From the NCBI RefSeq assembly GCF_021458635.1, contig NZ_JAIRDQ010000001.1:372001-436000 (forward strand): a stretch of DNA of 64,000 nt, read 5' to 3'. Below are positions 1 through 7,580 of the stretch, piece by piece. Each line of letters starts with the position of its first letter. Position 1 is the first letter of the stretch. Under the pieces are notes generated by a model. The model was not told the origin of the DNA, did no database searches, and was given only the letters and a program-made list of their open reading frames with translations. The position numbers and the translations under genes were made by a program. This DNA comes from Bradyrhizobium monzae. GTDB taxonomy: Bacteria; Pseudomonadota; Alphaproteobacteria; Rhizobiales; Xanthobacteraceae.

Positions 1-635
1 TCCTGGTCTGGGCCATCACGCTCTTCATCGGCTTCTGGGTCGCCTATTTTCTCGCCTTCCACGTCAAGTCCAAGACCTGGCAGATGGGACTGTCGCTGCT
101 GTGCACGATCCCGTTCTGGACCTCCAACGTCATCCGCATGATCGCCTGGATCCCGCTGCTCGGGCGCAACGGCCTGGTGAACTCCGGCCTGATGAAGACG
201 GGCCTGATCGGCCAGCCGATCGAATGGCTGCTGTTCTCCGAATTCTCCGTGGTGCTGGCGCTGGTTCACCTCTTCACCTTCTTCATGGTGGTGCCGATCT
301 TCAATTCGATGATCCGCATCGACAAGTCGCTGATCGAGGCGGCTTATGATGCCGGCGCGACCGGATTCCAGACGCTGGTCAACGTCATCATTCCACTCGC
401 CAAGCCCGGCATCGTGATCGGCTCGATCTTCGTCATCACGATCGTGATGGGCGATTTCATCACCATCGGCGTGATGGGCGGCCAGCAGATCGCGGCTGCC
501 GGCAAGATCATCGAGACACGGGTGAACGCGCTGCAATTCCCGGCCGCGGCCGCCAATGCCGTGATCCTGCTCGTCATCACCTTCCTGATCATCACCATGA
601 TGTCGCGCATCGTCGACATCAAGAAGGAGCTGTAG
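1..635 (+). CDS. ABC transporter permease, PotB-type (5' end outside window)
   Basis: Inner-membrane permease of a spermidine/putrescine-type ABC importer. The frame is open to the left edge of the window, so the N-terminus is missing. What is present is a run of hydrophobic helices with the cytoplasmic EAA loop (EAAYDAGA, then IIPLAKPG about 20 residues on), which docks the ATPase. The next gene is the partner PotC-type permease, 3 bp further on, so the two are one operon. The true substrate cannot be read: related transporters carry polyamines, opines or other small amines. ATPase and binding protein presumably lie upstream. Confidence 0.88.
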   Translation, partial: LVWAITLFIGFWVAYFLAFHVKSKTWQMGLSLLCTIPFWTSNVIRMIAWIPLLGRNGLVNSGLMKTGLIGQPIEWLLFSEFSVVLALVHLFTFFMVVPIFNSMIRIDKSLIEAAYDAGATGFQTLVNVIIPLAKPGIVIGSIFVITIVMGDFITIGVMGGQQIAAAGKIIETRVNALQFPAAAANAVILLVITFLIITMMSRIVDIKKEL

Positions 636-638
636 GCG

Positions 639-1517
639 ATGAAGGAAGGACGCCCGCGCTCATTCTACGTGCTCGCGATCTTCTTCGCGGCCTATGTGCT
701 GTTTCTCTACGGCCCGATGATCGCGATCTACGTGCTGTCGTTCCAGGGTCCGCAAGGCGGCCTCACCTTCCCGATGAATGGCGTGTCGACTTTCTGGCTG
801 GCCAAATTGTTCCAGGGCACCGGCATCGTCGATCTCGGCGCGGCCTTCCGCCGCTCGCTGCTGCTCGGCGTCATCGTGATGGCGGTCACCGTCGTGCTGT
901 CGGTCGCCGCCGGCATGGCTTTCCGCCGGAAGTTCAAAGCGCAAAGCATCCTGTTCTACTCGGCGATCGCGAGCCTCATCGTTCCCTCGATCATCACGTC
1001 ACTGGGGATCTCGCTCGAATTCCGCATCATCGACGATTTGATCAAGGCACACTGGAACGAGAATTTTGAGACCTCGATGGGCCTGCTCACCTCCGGGCTC
1101 GGCGCGCATCTGACCTGGACGCTGCCGTTCGGCCTCCTGATCATGTTTGCGATCTTCAACCGCTTTGATCCCCGACTCGAGGAAGCCGCGCGCGATCTCG
1201 GTGCGACGCCGTGGCAGGCCTTCCGTCACGTCGTGCTGCCGATCATCCTGCCTTCGGTGATCGGCATCGGCCTGTTCGGCTTCACGCTGTCCTGGGACGA
1301 ACTCGCGCGCTCCAGCCAGGCGATCGGCGCGGTGAATACATTGCCGCTCGACCTCCAGGGCCTCACCACGACGGTGACGAACCCGGACATCTATGCACTC
1401 GGCACCATCATCTCCGCGGTGTCCTTCGCGGTGATCACGCTTGCGCTCGGCACCATCCACATGCTCAACAAGCGGCAGGCGGCCAAGGGCTCGGACGCCG
1501 GCAAAGGGCTCGTCTAA
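639..1517 (+). CDS. ABC transporter permease, PotC-type
   Basis: Second permease of the PotBC-type importer, 292 residues, the usual length. It has an N-terminal membrane helix (about residues 9-30), further hydrophobic segments, and a clear EAA motif (LEEAARDLGATPWQAF) in the last third. It starts 3 bp after the stop of the first permease, with an AGGAG-like site inside the end of that gene (aagaaggagctgtag), so translation is coupled. The downstream racemase gene begins 5 bp after its stop, which ties the importer to an amino-acid or hydantoin-type substrate by context only. Confidence 0.9.
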   Translation: MKEGRPRSFYVLAIFFAAYVLFLYGPMIAIYVLSFQGPQGGLTFPMNGVSTFWLAKLFQGTGIVDLGAAFRRSLLLGVIVMAVTVVLSVAAGMAFRRKFKAQSILFYSAIASLIVPSIITSLGISLEFRIIDDLIKAHWNENFETSMGLLTSGLGAHLTWTLPFGLLIMFAIFNRFDPRLEEAARDLGATPWQAFRHVVLPIILPSVIGIGLFGFTLSWDELARSSQAIGAVNTLPLDLQGLTTTVTNPDIYALGTIISAVSFAVITLALGTIHMLNKRQAAKGSDAGKGLV

Positions 1518-1522
1518 CTGCG

Positions 1523-2254
1523 ATGCGACTGCACGTCGTCAATCCCAACACCACTGCAGCTATGACGGCGAAAGTCGCCGCGGCGGCGCGCGCGATCGCG
1601 CTGCCCGATACGGTGATCGATGCGCGCCAGCCCACGATGGGGCCGGTCTCGATCGAGGGGTTTTACGACGAAGCCTTCGCCGTCCCCGGCATGCTCGGCT
1701 GCATCCGCGACGCTGACCGCGACGGCGCCGACGCGCATGTCATCGCCTGCTTCGACGACACCGGCCTCGACGCTGCGCGTGCGGCGGCGAAAGCGCCGGT
1801 GATCGGCATCGGCGAAGCCGGCTTCCACGTCGCGAGCCTGATCGCGGCGCGCTTTGCGGTGGTGACAACGCTCAGCGTCTCCATCGTGCCGATCGAGCAT
1901 AATTTGCGGAAGTATGGCCTTGCAGAGCGCTGCGCCCGCGTCCGGGCCGCCGAGGTCCCTGTGCTAGCGCTCGAGGAACGCAATGCAGACGCCCTTGCCA
2001 AAATCTCCACGGAGATCACGGCCGCGATCCGCGACGACCGCGCCGAGGCCATCGTGCTGGGATGCGCCGGCATGGCCGATCTCGCAGCCGAGCTCTCAGC
2101 CACCCATAGCCTGCCGGTGGTCGACGGCGTTGCGGCTGCGGTGACGCTGGCGGAGGGACTGGTGCGGCTTGCGCTGACGACCTCCCGGCGCGGCCCCTAT
2201 GCGGCACCGCGTTCGAAGACCTATTCAGGCCCGTTTGCGCCGTTCCAACCGTAA
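1523..2254 (+). CDS. Asp/Glu/hydantoin racemase family protein
   Basis: Predicted cofactor-independent racemase of the aspartate/glutamate/hydantoin racemase superfamily, 243 residues. The two catalytic cysteines sit in the expected places: Cys76 in ACFDDTGLD and Cys181 in VLGCAGM. The N-terminus MRLHVVNPNTT matches the family's opening strand and asparagine-rich loop. The open frame runs further upstream inside the permease gene, but the start at 1523, just after that gene's stop, fits family length. As the last gene of a PotBC-type transport operon it may epimerise the imported compound. Hydantoin racemase is a good alternative name, and the substrate is unknown. Confidence 0.8.
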   Translation: MRLHVVNPNTTAAMTAKVAAAARAIALPDTVIDARQPTMGPVSIEGFYDEAFAVPGMLGCIRDADRDGADAHVIACFDDTGLDAARAAAKAPVIGIGEAGFHVASLIAARFAVVTTLSVSIVPIEHNLRKYGLAERCARVRAAEVPVLALEERNADALAKISTEITAAIRDDRAEAIVLGCAGMADLAAELSATHSLPVVDGVAAAVTLAEGLVRLALTTSRRGPYAAPRSKTYSGPFAPFQP

Positions 2255-2496
2255 GCTTCCCGTACCCTGATACTCTCCGCTCAACCTGATTTCGGCCAGG
2301 AGAGGGACTTCGTTTGGGCGTGCCGACCCCGCCCGCCAGAGCGTCGCCTTGGGTCAATTGCGCTTTTTCCAGCGGCGGCCACCTTTTCGTCCCATTTGTT
2401 GCCGAACTGTAACGCTTTCGGGACGCCGCCTCGTTCTGCGTTCTTGTGCTGCCGCTCTTCGCCACTCACCAAGTTTCAGTTTGGGTTTTGTCAGCG

Positions 2497-2991
2497 ATGA
2501 TCGATCTCGCAGAGGACACACGGTCCAATCCCCTCCTCCGTCTCGGTGCCCAGCCGATCGCGTTGACGGCTGCAGCGCTGCTGCTGCTGATCGCCGGCGT
2601 CACCTCGATCGCGATCTGGCGCGCCTATACCGGCACAGCGCCTGAGACCGACCGCGTGGTCGCGTCGCGGCAGCTTCAGGCGCGCACGGCGCAGGCCTCC
2701 GAGCAGCTCGTCGAGAAGACCAAGGGGCTGGAAGCGACCCAGCAGGAATCGATCGACCAGCTCCAAGTGGTCCAGGACCAGCTTTTGACCATGAAGAAGC
2801 TGCTCGCCTCGCAGCAGGCCGACACCAAGCGCCTGTCGGACCAGGTCGCCAATCTCAACGAGTCCATTGACGGCTTGCGGCAATCCTTTGCCAGCGTCCG
2901 CTCCACCGAGGCGGATACGCCCTCGGTTACCTCAAGGAAACCGGCGCGTCACCGCGTCCACGCCAGCGCGCGCAAACGCGCTCGCAGCTGA
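2497..2991 (+). CDS. membrane-anchored coiled-coil protein of unknown function
   Basis: I do not recognise a named family. The 164-residue product has a short cytoplasmic N-terminus, one membrane helix (about residues 21-43) and then a long Gln/Glu/Lys-rich stretch (about 55-130) with heptad-like spacing that should form a coiled coil. It ends in a very basic Arg/His tail. An upstream in-frame ATG adds 17 residues, but the start at 2497 gives a more typical membrane-anchor N-terminus. It stands alone between the racemase gene and the candidate small RNA. A structural or scaffolding role in the envelope is only a guess. Confidence 0.6.
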   Translation: MIDLAEDTRSNPLLRLGAQPIALTAAALLLLIAGVTSIAIWRAYTGTAPETDRVVASRQLQARTAQASEQLVEKTKGLEATQQESIDQLQVVQDQLLTMKKLLASQQADTKRLSDQVANLNESIDGLRQSFASVRSTEADTPSVTSRKPARHRVHASARKRARS

Positions 2992-3027
2992 TTGGATCCC
3001 GGGCAGACGTCTTTTATTTTTGCCACT

Positions 3028-3043
3028 TGTGAAATGGATCACA
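3028..3043. promoter_or_regulatory. CRP/FNR-family operator-like site
   Basis: TGTGA-N6-TCACA is a perfect 5-6-5 inverted repeat and matches the classical CRP consensus core. It lies in an intergenic gap, about 35-40 bp before the first stem of the candidate small RNA. That would suit activation at a position near -41.5 for a transcript starting around 3077. Which CRP/FNR-type regulator of this organism would bind is unknown. Confidence 0.5.
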
Positions 3044-3076
3044 TTCGTCCGTATGATTCCGCGCGATGCTCGCCCA

Positions 3077-3157
3077 TACCGGATGGCGTGAGCCGATTTT
3101 AATATCCGGGGCTGGCAAGGTCGTTGACGGTATACTGCGTCAACGGCCTTGTTTTTT
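3077..3157 (+). ncRNA. candidate small regulatory RNA
   Basis: A compact intergenic block with two predicted stem-loops and a U-run, which does not read as protein. The first stem pairs CCGGAT (3079-3084) with ATCCGG (3104-3109), and its loop contains GGC-GTGA-GCC, a mini-hairpin with a GNRA-type tetraloop. The second is a strong terminator hairpin (3116-3151) followed by six T. The 5' end is inferred from the CRP-like site, not seen. The alternative is a plain terminator for the gene ending at 2991, but that stop is 125 bp away and the extra structured stem is then unexplained. Confidence 0.45.
3116..3157 (+). terminator. intrinsic terminator
   Basis: A 14-bp stem, CAAGGTCGTTGACG pairing with CGTCAACGGCCTTG (one G-U pair), closes an 8-nt loop and is followed directly by TTTTTT. 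It points rightwards and would end the candidate small RNA and any transcript from the gene before it. Confidence 0.85.
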
Positions 3158-3172
3158 ACTGCCGCGGTATTT

Positions 3173-3193
3173 GGGTGCCTCGGCCAGGCACCC
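3173..3193 (-). terminator. hairpin after the Gly-rich protein gene
   Basis: GGGTGCC and GGCACCC form a perfect 7-bp stem with a 7-nt loop, 16 bp beyond the stop of the leftward gene at 3210. There is no T-run on that strand, so it is a weak or factor-assisted terminator at best. Confidence 0.4.
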
Positions 3194-3209
3194 GCGCTTG
3201 GTCTCAGCC

Positions 3210-3599
3210 CTATTCGCAGACCTGAGCGCGACGGACGCGCCAGCCCCATTGCGTCATGACCCGCTTCCGCACGAGATAGCACTGCGCGCCGTAGCCGCCA
3301 TCGTCGTAGCCGGCGCCGTAATAATAGGGGTCGCCGTAGCCATAGCCATAAGCTCCGTAATAGCCGGCGCCCGCGATGCCGGCACCGATTGCGACACCGG
3401 GCCAGAAGCCGCCGCCGTGCCAGCCATGGCCCCAGCCGCCATGACCCCAGCCACCATGGCCCCAGCCACCGCCGCCGCCCCAATGGCCGCCGCCGATATG
3501 GCCGCCACCGCCGAAACCGCCCCTCGCTTGCGCCGTCTGAGGCGCTGCGAGACCGACTGCCGCGACGGCCAGTGCGGCCATGATCATCTTGCGTAACAT
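3210..3599 (-). CDS. secreted Gly/Trp/His/Tyr-rich repeat protein
   Basis: A 129-residue exported protein. Residues 1-25 form a signal peptide ending in QTAQA. The mature part opens with glycine-rich repeats (GGHWGGGGGWGHGG, then two GGWGH units), continues with a Tyr/Gly segment (YYGAYGYGYGDPYYYG) and ends in a short basic tail with two cysteines. The start at 3599 is chosen over an upstream ATG because it begins the signal peptide and is preceded by GGAGGATGAGTTG. Small proteins of this composition are common in rhizobial genomes; surface or metal-binding roles are possible but nothing here proves either. Confidence 0.75.
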   Translation of the reverse strand: MLRKMIMAALAVAAVGLAAPQTAQARGGFGGGGHIGGGHWGGGGGWGHGGWGHGGWGHGWHGGGFWPGVAIGAGIAGAGYYGAYGYGYGDPYYYGAGYDDGGYGAQCYLVRKRVMTQWGWRVRRAQVCE

Positions 3600-3733
3600 C
3601 AACTCATCCTCCGCGTGGAAACCGTCCACACTCCAAAGAGAGGCCAAGCTAATGTCACTCGATCATTGATGATAGGCGGGATGGCTCACTTCCACGCGAG
3701 CAATCAGCTTGAAACAGGGAGGCAGAAACGATC

Positions 3734-3964
3734 ATGCGCAAACTGATCGCGTTCGACGAGGATACGTTCGACAAGCTGAAGCAATTGGGGCGCGACAGGA
3801 TGGCGACGTTTCAGGAGCTTGCGGACGAAGCCTTCGCCGACCTCCTGAAGAAGCACGGCATCCCGATCGACCTCAGGGACGCCTTGCGCAAGAGCGCACG
3901 ACTGGACCGCGAGGCGGAGAAACCAAGGGCGCGCTCCAGAACCAGAAAGGTAAAAGCAAGATGA
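3734..3964 (+). CDS. small basic protein, ribbon-helix-helix-like
   Basis: A 76-residue protein opening MRKLIAFDEDTFDKLKQLGRD, followed by helical segments and a very basic tail (RARSRTRKVKAR). The first half has the look of a short strand plus two helices, as in ribbon-helix-helix DNA-binding proteins of the antitoxin type, but this is by shape only. A GGGAGG site (3717-3722) lies 11 bp before the ATG. It overlaps by ATGA the next tiny frame at 3961. No toxin gene follows, so a toxin-antitoxin role is not supported. Confidence 0.6.
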   Translation: MRKLIAFDEDTFDKLKQLGRDRMATFQELADEAFADLLKKHGIPIDLRDALRKSARLDREAEKPRARSRTRKVKAR

Positions 3965-4026
3965 CGGATCGCGATCCCTTTGCAGACGGCGAACGCGCAG
4001 CGCGCGATGGAAGCCCGCGAGGCTGA
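3961..4026 (+). CDS. tiny ORF, possible remnant
   Basis: A 21-residue frame, MTDRDPFADGERAARDGSPRG, coupled by ATGA to the gene before it. The opening resembles the start of small ribosome-modulation-factor or CrpP-like proteins, which usually run on for another 30-40 residues; here a stop comes at once. It may be a decayed copy, or the frame may be chance. Confidence 0.25.
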   Translation: MTDRDPFADGERAARDGSPRG

Positions 4027-4038
4027 AGGCGGCTGAGC

Positions 4039-4569
4039 TCAGCCGATCCGCTTCAGGCCCTTCTTGAAGCGCGGACCATTGCCGACGTAGAAGCGCGCCG
4101 CACTTCCCATCTTCTGCACCTGGGCGTCGTCGAGCGTGCGGATCACGCGCGCGGGCGAGCCGATGATCAGCGAGCGTTCGGGAAACTCCTTGCCCTCGGT
4201 GATGACGGAGCCGGCGCCGACGATGCTGTTGCGGCCGATCTTCGCGCCGTTCATCACGATCGAGCCCATGCCGATCAGCGCGCCCTCTTCGATGGTGCAG
4301 CCGTGCAGGATGACGTTGTGGCCGACGGTGCAGTTCTTGCCGATCACCATGGGAAAGCCGAGATCGGTGTGGCAGGTCGAGCCGTCCTGCACGTTGGCGC
4401 CCTCGCCGATCTCGATCCACTCGTTGTCGCCACGCAGCACCGCGCCGAACCAGACGCTCGCGCCCGGCTTCAGGCGCACGCGGCCGATCACGGTAGCAGT
4501 CTCCGCGATGAAGTAATTGCCGTCAGAGGGAAGATCGGGCGCCTGCCCGTCGAGCTCGTAGATCGCCAT
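4039..4569 (-). CDS. gamma-carbonic anhydrase family protein
   Basis: A left-handed beta-helix protein of 176 residues, the usual length for the YrdA/PaaY-type gamma-carbonic anhydrase-like family. Hexapeptide repeats run through residues 20-140. The three zinc-ligand histidines are present as His67, His84 and His89 (CHTDLG, GHNVILHG), and the RGDN motif (Arg46-Asn49) is intact, so metal binding is likely. The start at 4569 is preceded by AGGAGACC; an upstream ATG adds seven residues. Many family members have weak or no carbonic anhydrase activity, so the reaction is not assured. It lies alone, convergent with the small gene to its left. Confidence 0.88.
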   Translation of the reverse strand: MAIYELDGQAPDLPSDGNYFIAETATVIGRVRLKPGASVWFGAVLRGDNEWIEIGEGANVQDGSTCHTDLGFPMVIGKNCTVGHNVILHGCTIEEGALIGMGSIVMNGAKIGRNSIVGAGSVITEGKEFPERSLIIGSPARVIRTLDDAQVQKMGSAARFYVGNGPRFKKGLKRIG

Positions 4570-4656
4570 GGAGGTCTCCTGTCGCGTCAACCCCAGCCAT
4601 AGCGAAACGACGTCGCGGAGGCAAAGGGCCGCCGCGCCATGCAGCCCTGCAAGGCG

Positions 4657-4986
4657 TCAGCCCAGCACGCCGGTCGCGCGCAACGTCATCAGGAAGAAGG
4701 TGCCGCTCATCATGCTCCAGAAGCCGGCGATGACGGTCGCCATCATCACGAACTCGAAGCGGCGGCTTTCCAGCCGCATGCCGCGCAGCGTGTTGCGCAT
4801 GATGATGAAGGGCGCCGCGAACACCAGGAACGGCACCGCCGCAAACGTCCTGGGGGCCACGCCCTCCTGCAACAGCCCGAAGCCTGCGGGCCTCTGCGAC
4901 ATCGCCTGGTATCCATTTGCGAGCGCGCCCGCGAGCGCGAAGCCGATGCAGATCGAGAAGAGCGTGTTGAAAGCTTCAGGTGTCAT
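4657..4986 (-). CDS. small membrane protein of unknown function
   Basis: A 109-residue protein with three hydrophobic stretches (about residues 8-26, 47-63 and 79-101), so probably three membrane helices, with a short loop carrying ESRRFEF before the last helix. I do not recognise a characterised family. It is leftward, about 90 bp upstream of the gamma-carbonic anhydrase gene, and might share its transcript, but no shared function is apparent. Confidence 0.6.
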   Translation of the reverse strand: MTPEAFNTLFSICIGFALAGALANGYQAMSQRPAGFGLLQEGVAPRTFAAVPFLVFAAPFIIMRNTLRGMRLESRRFEFVMMATVIAGFWSMMSGTFFLMTLRATGVLG

Positions 4987-5210
4987 CGGAACAGTCCGCC
5001 CATACGCAACGCGAGGAGCTTTCCTGTGACAAATAGTGCCGGTTAACGCTACATTATCCTTAAGCGAAGGTTAACGTTGCCGCCCGGTTCACGCAGGGCC
5101 CTCCTCCGATCCTGGTAGCTGGGAACCTTCCGCGAACTCGCCGCCGCGTGGCATATTCGCCGGTGATTCGTCGGCCACCGGCCGACCTCCGGGACCATTT
5201 GCACGACGTC

Positions 5211-5930
5211 ATGACGGTGTTTTCGGCAAGCTCTCCGCGCTCTTCCAGGACAAGCGCAAGGACGCGCGCCCGGACGCATCTCGTGCCGCTGGCGCTCACC
5301 GGCGCATTCGCAGCGAGCGCGATCGCGCTGGTTGCCTATCTGTTGTGGCCGACCTGGAGCGCGGGCGGTGCGGACGCGCCGGACAAGCTGCCGGTCAGCG
5401 TCGGCGGCACGCTGTTCAACCTGCCGATCCCGGCGATCCGGATGAAGATCCAGCGGCACTCCGGTCCGCAGGAGCGCATCGATCTCGATTTCCTCTATCC
5501 CTCGCTGGAAGCGCCGAACGGGCCGCGGCACGTGACGGCCGATACGGTGGACACGGCGATGCAGCCGATCGACCGTGTCTTCCTGTCGATCGCCGCGCAT
5601 CACGATGCGCTCTCGCCCGAGCAGCGAACTGCGACGATCTATCCGCGCTATTTCGACCAGGCCACGGCGACGCCAGACGACGGGCTGACGGTGCGGACGT
5701 TCCGCGCCGACACGCCCTATGGCAGCGAGGACCTCTATTCAGCGACCAGCCCCGCGCTGACGGCGCGCTGCACGCGCGATGCAGCCACGCCCGGCATGTG
5801 CCTGTCCGAGCGCCGCGTCGGCGGCGCCGACCTCACCTTCCGCTTTCCGCGCAGCTGGCTGTCGCAATGGCGCGACGTGGCGGAGGCGATGGAGAAATTG
5901 ACGACGCAGTTGCGCGGACCGAAGGGCTGA
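5211..5930 (+). CDS. single-pass membrane protein of unknown function
   Basis: A 239-residue protein with a Ser/Arg-rich cytoplasmic N-terminus, one membrane helix (about residues 24-46) and a periplasmic domain of about 190 residues with two cysteines near the C-terminus (ARCTRDAATPGMC), which could form a disulphide. I recognise no domain. The open frame extends 21 codons upstream, but that adds only a basic stretch, so the ATG at 5211 is preferred with modest confidence. It stands alone between leftward genes. Confidence 0.6.
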   Translation: MTVFSASSPRSSRTSARTRARTHLVPLALTGAFAASAIALVAYLLWPTWSAGGADAPDKLPVSVGGTLFNLPIPAIRMKIQRHSGPQERIDLDFLYPSLEAPNGPRHVTADTVDTAMQPIDRVFLSIAAHHDALSPEQRTATIYPRYFDQATATPDDGLTVRTFRADTPYGSEDLYSATSPALTARCTRDAATPGMCLSERRVGGADLTFRFPRSWLSQWRDVAEAMEKLTTQLRGPKG

Positions 5931-5999
5931 GCACGGCCGCTCTGCTGCCGCTGCAGGGACTTTGTCGGCCTGCAATGGCGAGCTCCGGTCGTAGATCGA

Positions 6000-6605
6000 T
6001 TACTGCTCCTTCTTGAACACGTCCTGGAAGATGAGCGGGCCCCAAATGCGGCCGCGTGCGTGCACCAGCGCGCCGCCCTCGCTGAGTTTTCCCAGCTTGA
6101 CCGGTGCGAACCCGAGTTGTTTGGCCAGGGCCGCCACGGGAGCGATCGCGTCCTCGACGTCACCAGACAGAAAGACGACCCGGTGCCCACCCTCGACGAT
6201 CGGATCGGCAGCCAGGACGGCCGCAGCCAGGTGATTGAAACCTTTCACGAGCTTGGCGCCGGTGAACGCCCTCGCGACAAAGGCGGAGGACGGGAGGCCG
6301 TCCAGCTCTTCAGGGCGAACGCCAAACGCGTTCGTCGCGTCGATGACTGTCTTGCCTTCCCAGCTCGGCAGGGCCTTCGCAACCGCGCGATGCTCCCCGA
6401 ACGGGACCGCCAGGATGATTGTGTCGGCCTCGAGTGCATCCCGCAGCGACTTGGCGACGACCCCGGGTCCAATCGCCCGAGCCTGCGGCGCCAACGCCTC
6501 GGGCGGCCGGCGGCTCGCGACGGTCACGTCGATGTTTTTACGGGCGAAAGCGCGGGCGAAGGCCTGTCCTACCGCACCGAATCCTACAATCGCATAGCTC
6601 ATCAT
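6000..6605 (-). CDS. NAD(P)-binding reductase, F420-dependent NADP oxidoreductase-like
   Basis: A 201-residue Rossmann protein of the NADPH-dependent F420 reductase-like family. It opens with the dinucleotide-binding motif GFGAVGQAF, followed by ASRRP at the end of the second strand, a position that often contacts the NADP 2'-phosphate. ILAVPFGEH and DATNAFG match the family's later motifs. Members occur in organisms without F420, so the name gives the fold, not the cofactor. It follows the SDR gene on the same strand (38 bp apart), and a LysR gene is divergent from that SDR, suggesting one regulated redox unit. Confidence 0.75.
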   Translation of the reverse strand: MMSYAIVGFGAVGQAFARAFARKNIDVTVASRRPPEALAPQARAIGPGVVAKSLRDALEADTIILAVPFGEHRAVAKALPSWEGKTVIDATNAFGVRPEELDGLPSSAFVARAFTGAKLVKGFNHLAAAVLAADPIVEGGHRVVFLSGDVEDAIAPVAALAKQLGFAPVKLGKLSEGGALVHARGRIWGPLIFQDVFKKEQ

Positions 6606-6643
6606 ATTTCTCCGATCCGTGTTGATATTGATTCCCCGGCCTT

Positions 6644-7378
6644 TCAGATGGCCGAGAAGCCGCCGTCGACAGACAGCTCCACCCCGTTCACGAAGCTGGA
6701 ATCGTCCGACGCAAGAAACAGCGCGACCGCCGCAATTTCCTCAGGGCGACCCATCTTTCCCCGCGGGATCAGGGATTCGAACATCCGCTTCGCCTCCTCG
6801 GTGAGAACCTGGTCCTGCATCGGCGTGGCGATCGGCCCCGGGCTCAACACGTTCACCCGGATATTCCTGCCCTTCAGTTCGTTGAGCCAGGTGCGTGCGA
6901 ATGAGCGCAACGCCGCCTTGCTCGCCGCATACACGCCGTAGCCAGGAAAACCCTTCACCGAAGCAACCGACCCGGTCATGAAGATCGATCCGCCATCGCG
7001 AAACAGCGGCAACGCCTTCTGAACCGTAAACAGCGTGCCGCGCGTGTTCAGGCCGAAGGCCGCATCGAAATGCTGCTCGGTAATCTCGCCCAGTGGGACG
7101 GCTTCACCCATGCCGGCGCTCGCGTATAGGACGTCGATCCTGCCCTTTTCCCGTTTGACCGTGTCGAACAGACGGTCGAGGTCGTCGAGATTGGCCGCGT
7201 CGCCTCGCACGCCGGTCACGTTCCGGCCAATCAGCTTGACGGCCTCGTCGAGCGCCTCCTGCCTCCGGCCCGTGATGAAAACGTAAGCCCCTTCTTCAAC
7301 GAACCGCTTGGCGCTCGCCAGCGCCATGCCGCTCGATCCACCCGTGATGACTGCAACCTTGCCTTCAAGCTTTCCCAA
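6644..7378 (-). CDS. SDR family oxidoreductase
   Basis: Classical short-chain dehydrogenase/reductase of 244 residues. The cofactor loop reads TGGSSGMA, so the last glycine of the usual TGxxxGxG is alanine, a known but less common variant. GRR after the second strand favours NADP. The catalytic Ser (GSVAS) and Tyr-Lys pair (YAASK) are present, and the C-terminus DGGFSAI is typical. The downstream F420-reductase-like gene is 38 bp away, and a LysR regulator lies divergently 200 bp upstream. The substrate is unknown. Confidence 0.85.
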   Translation of the reverse strand: MGKLEGKVAVITGGSSGMALASAKRFVEEGAYVFITGRRQEALDEAVKLIGRNVTGVRGDAANLDDLDRLFDTVKREKGRIDVLYASAGMGEAVPLGEITEQHFDAAFGLNTRGTLFTVQKALPLFRDGGSIFMTGSVASVKGFPGYGVYAASKAALRSFARTWLNELKGRNIRVNVLSPGPIATPMQDQVLTEEAKRMFESLIPRGKMGRPEEIAAVALFLASDDSSFVNGVELSVDGGFSAI

Positions 7379-7580
7379 GACTTTTCCTTTCGTGGTGTCG
7401 GGACAGCATCTGCCCCCGAGAACCTCGAGATGGGTCTGCAGGCGTCAGGCGTTGAGTGCAGAAGCGCGCACATCGGTGGTGCGAAATCGATCCGGCTGAA
7501 CGACTGACGCCAGCCGCGGTGCTGTTCGACGTGCTAGATAGAGGCTCGGAAAGGCGCACCGCGCGGTGCGGGATTGCACC

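Noticed and set aside
3734..4026. Toxin-antitoxin pair from the two overlapping small frames
   Set aside because: The second frame is only 21 codons and resembles no toxin; the overlap alone is not evidence.
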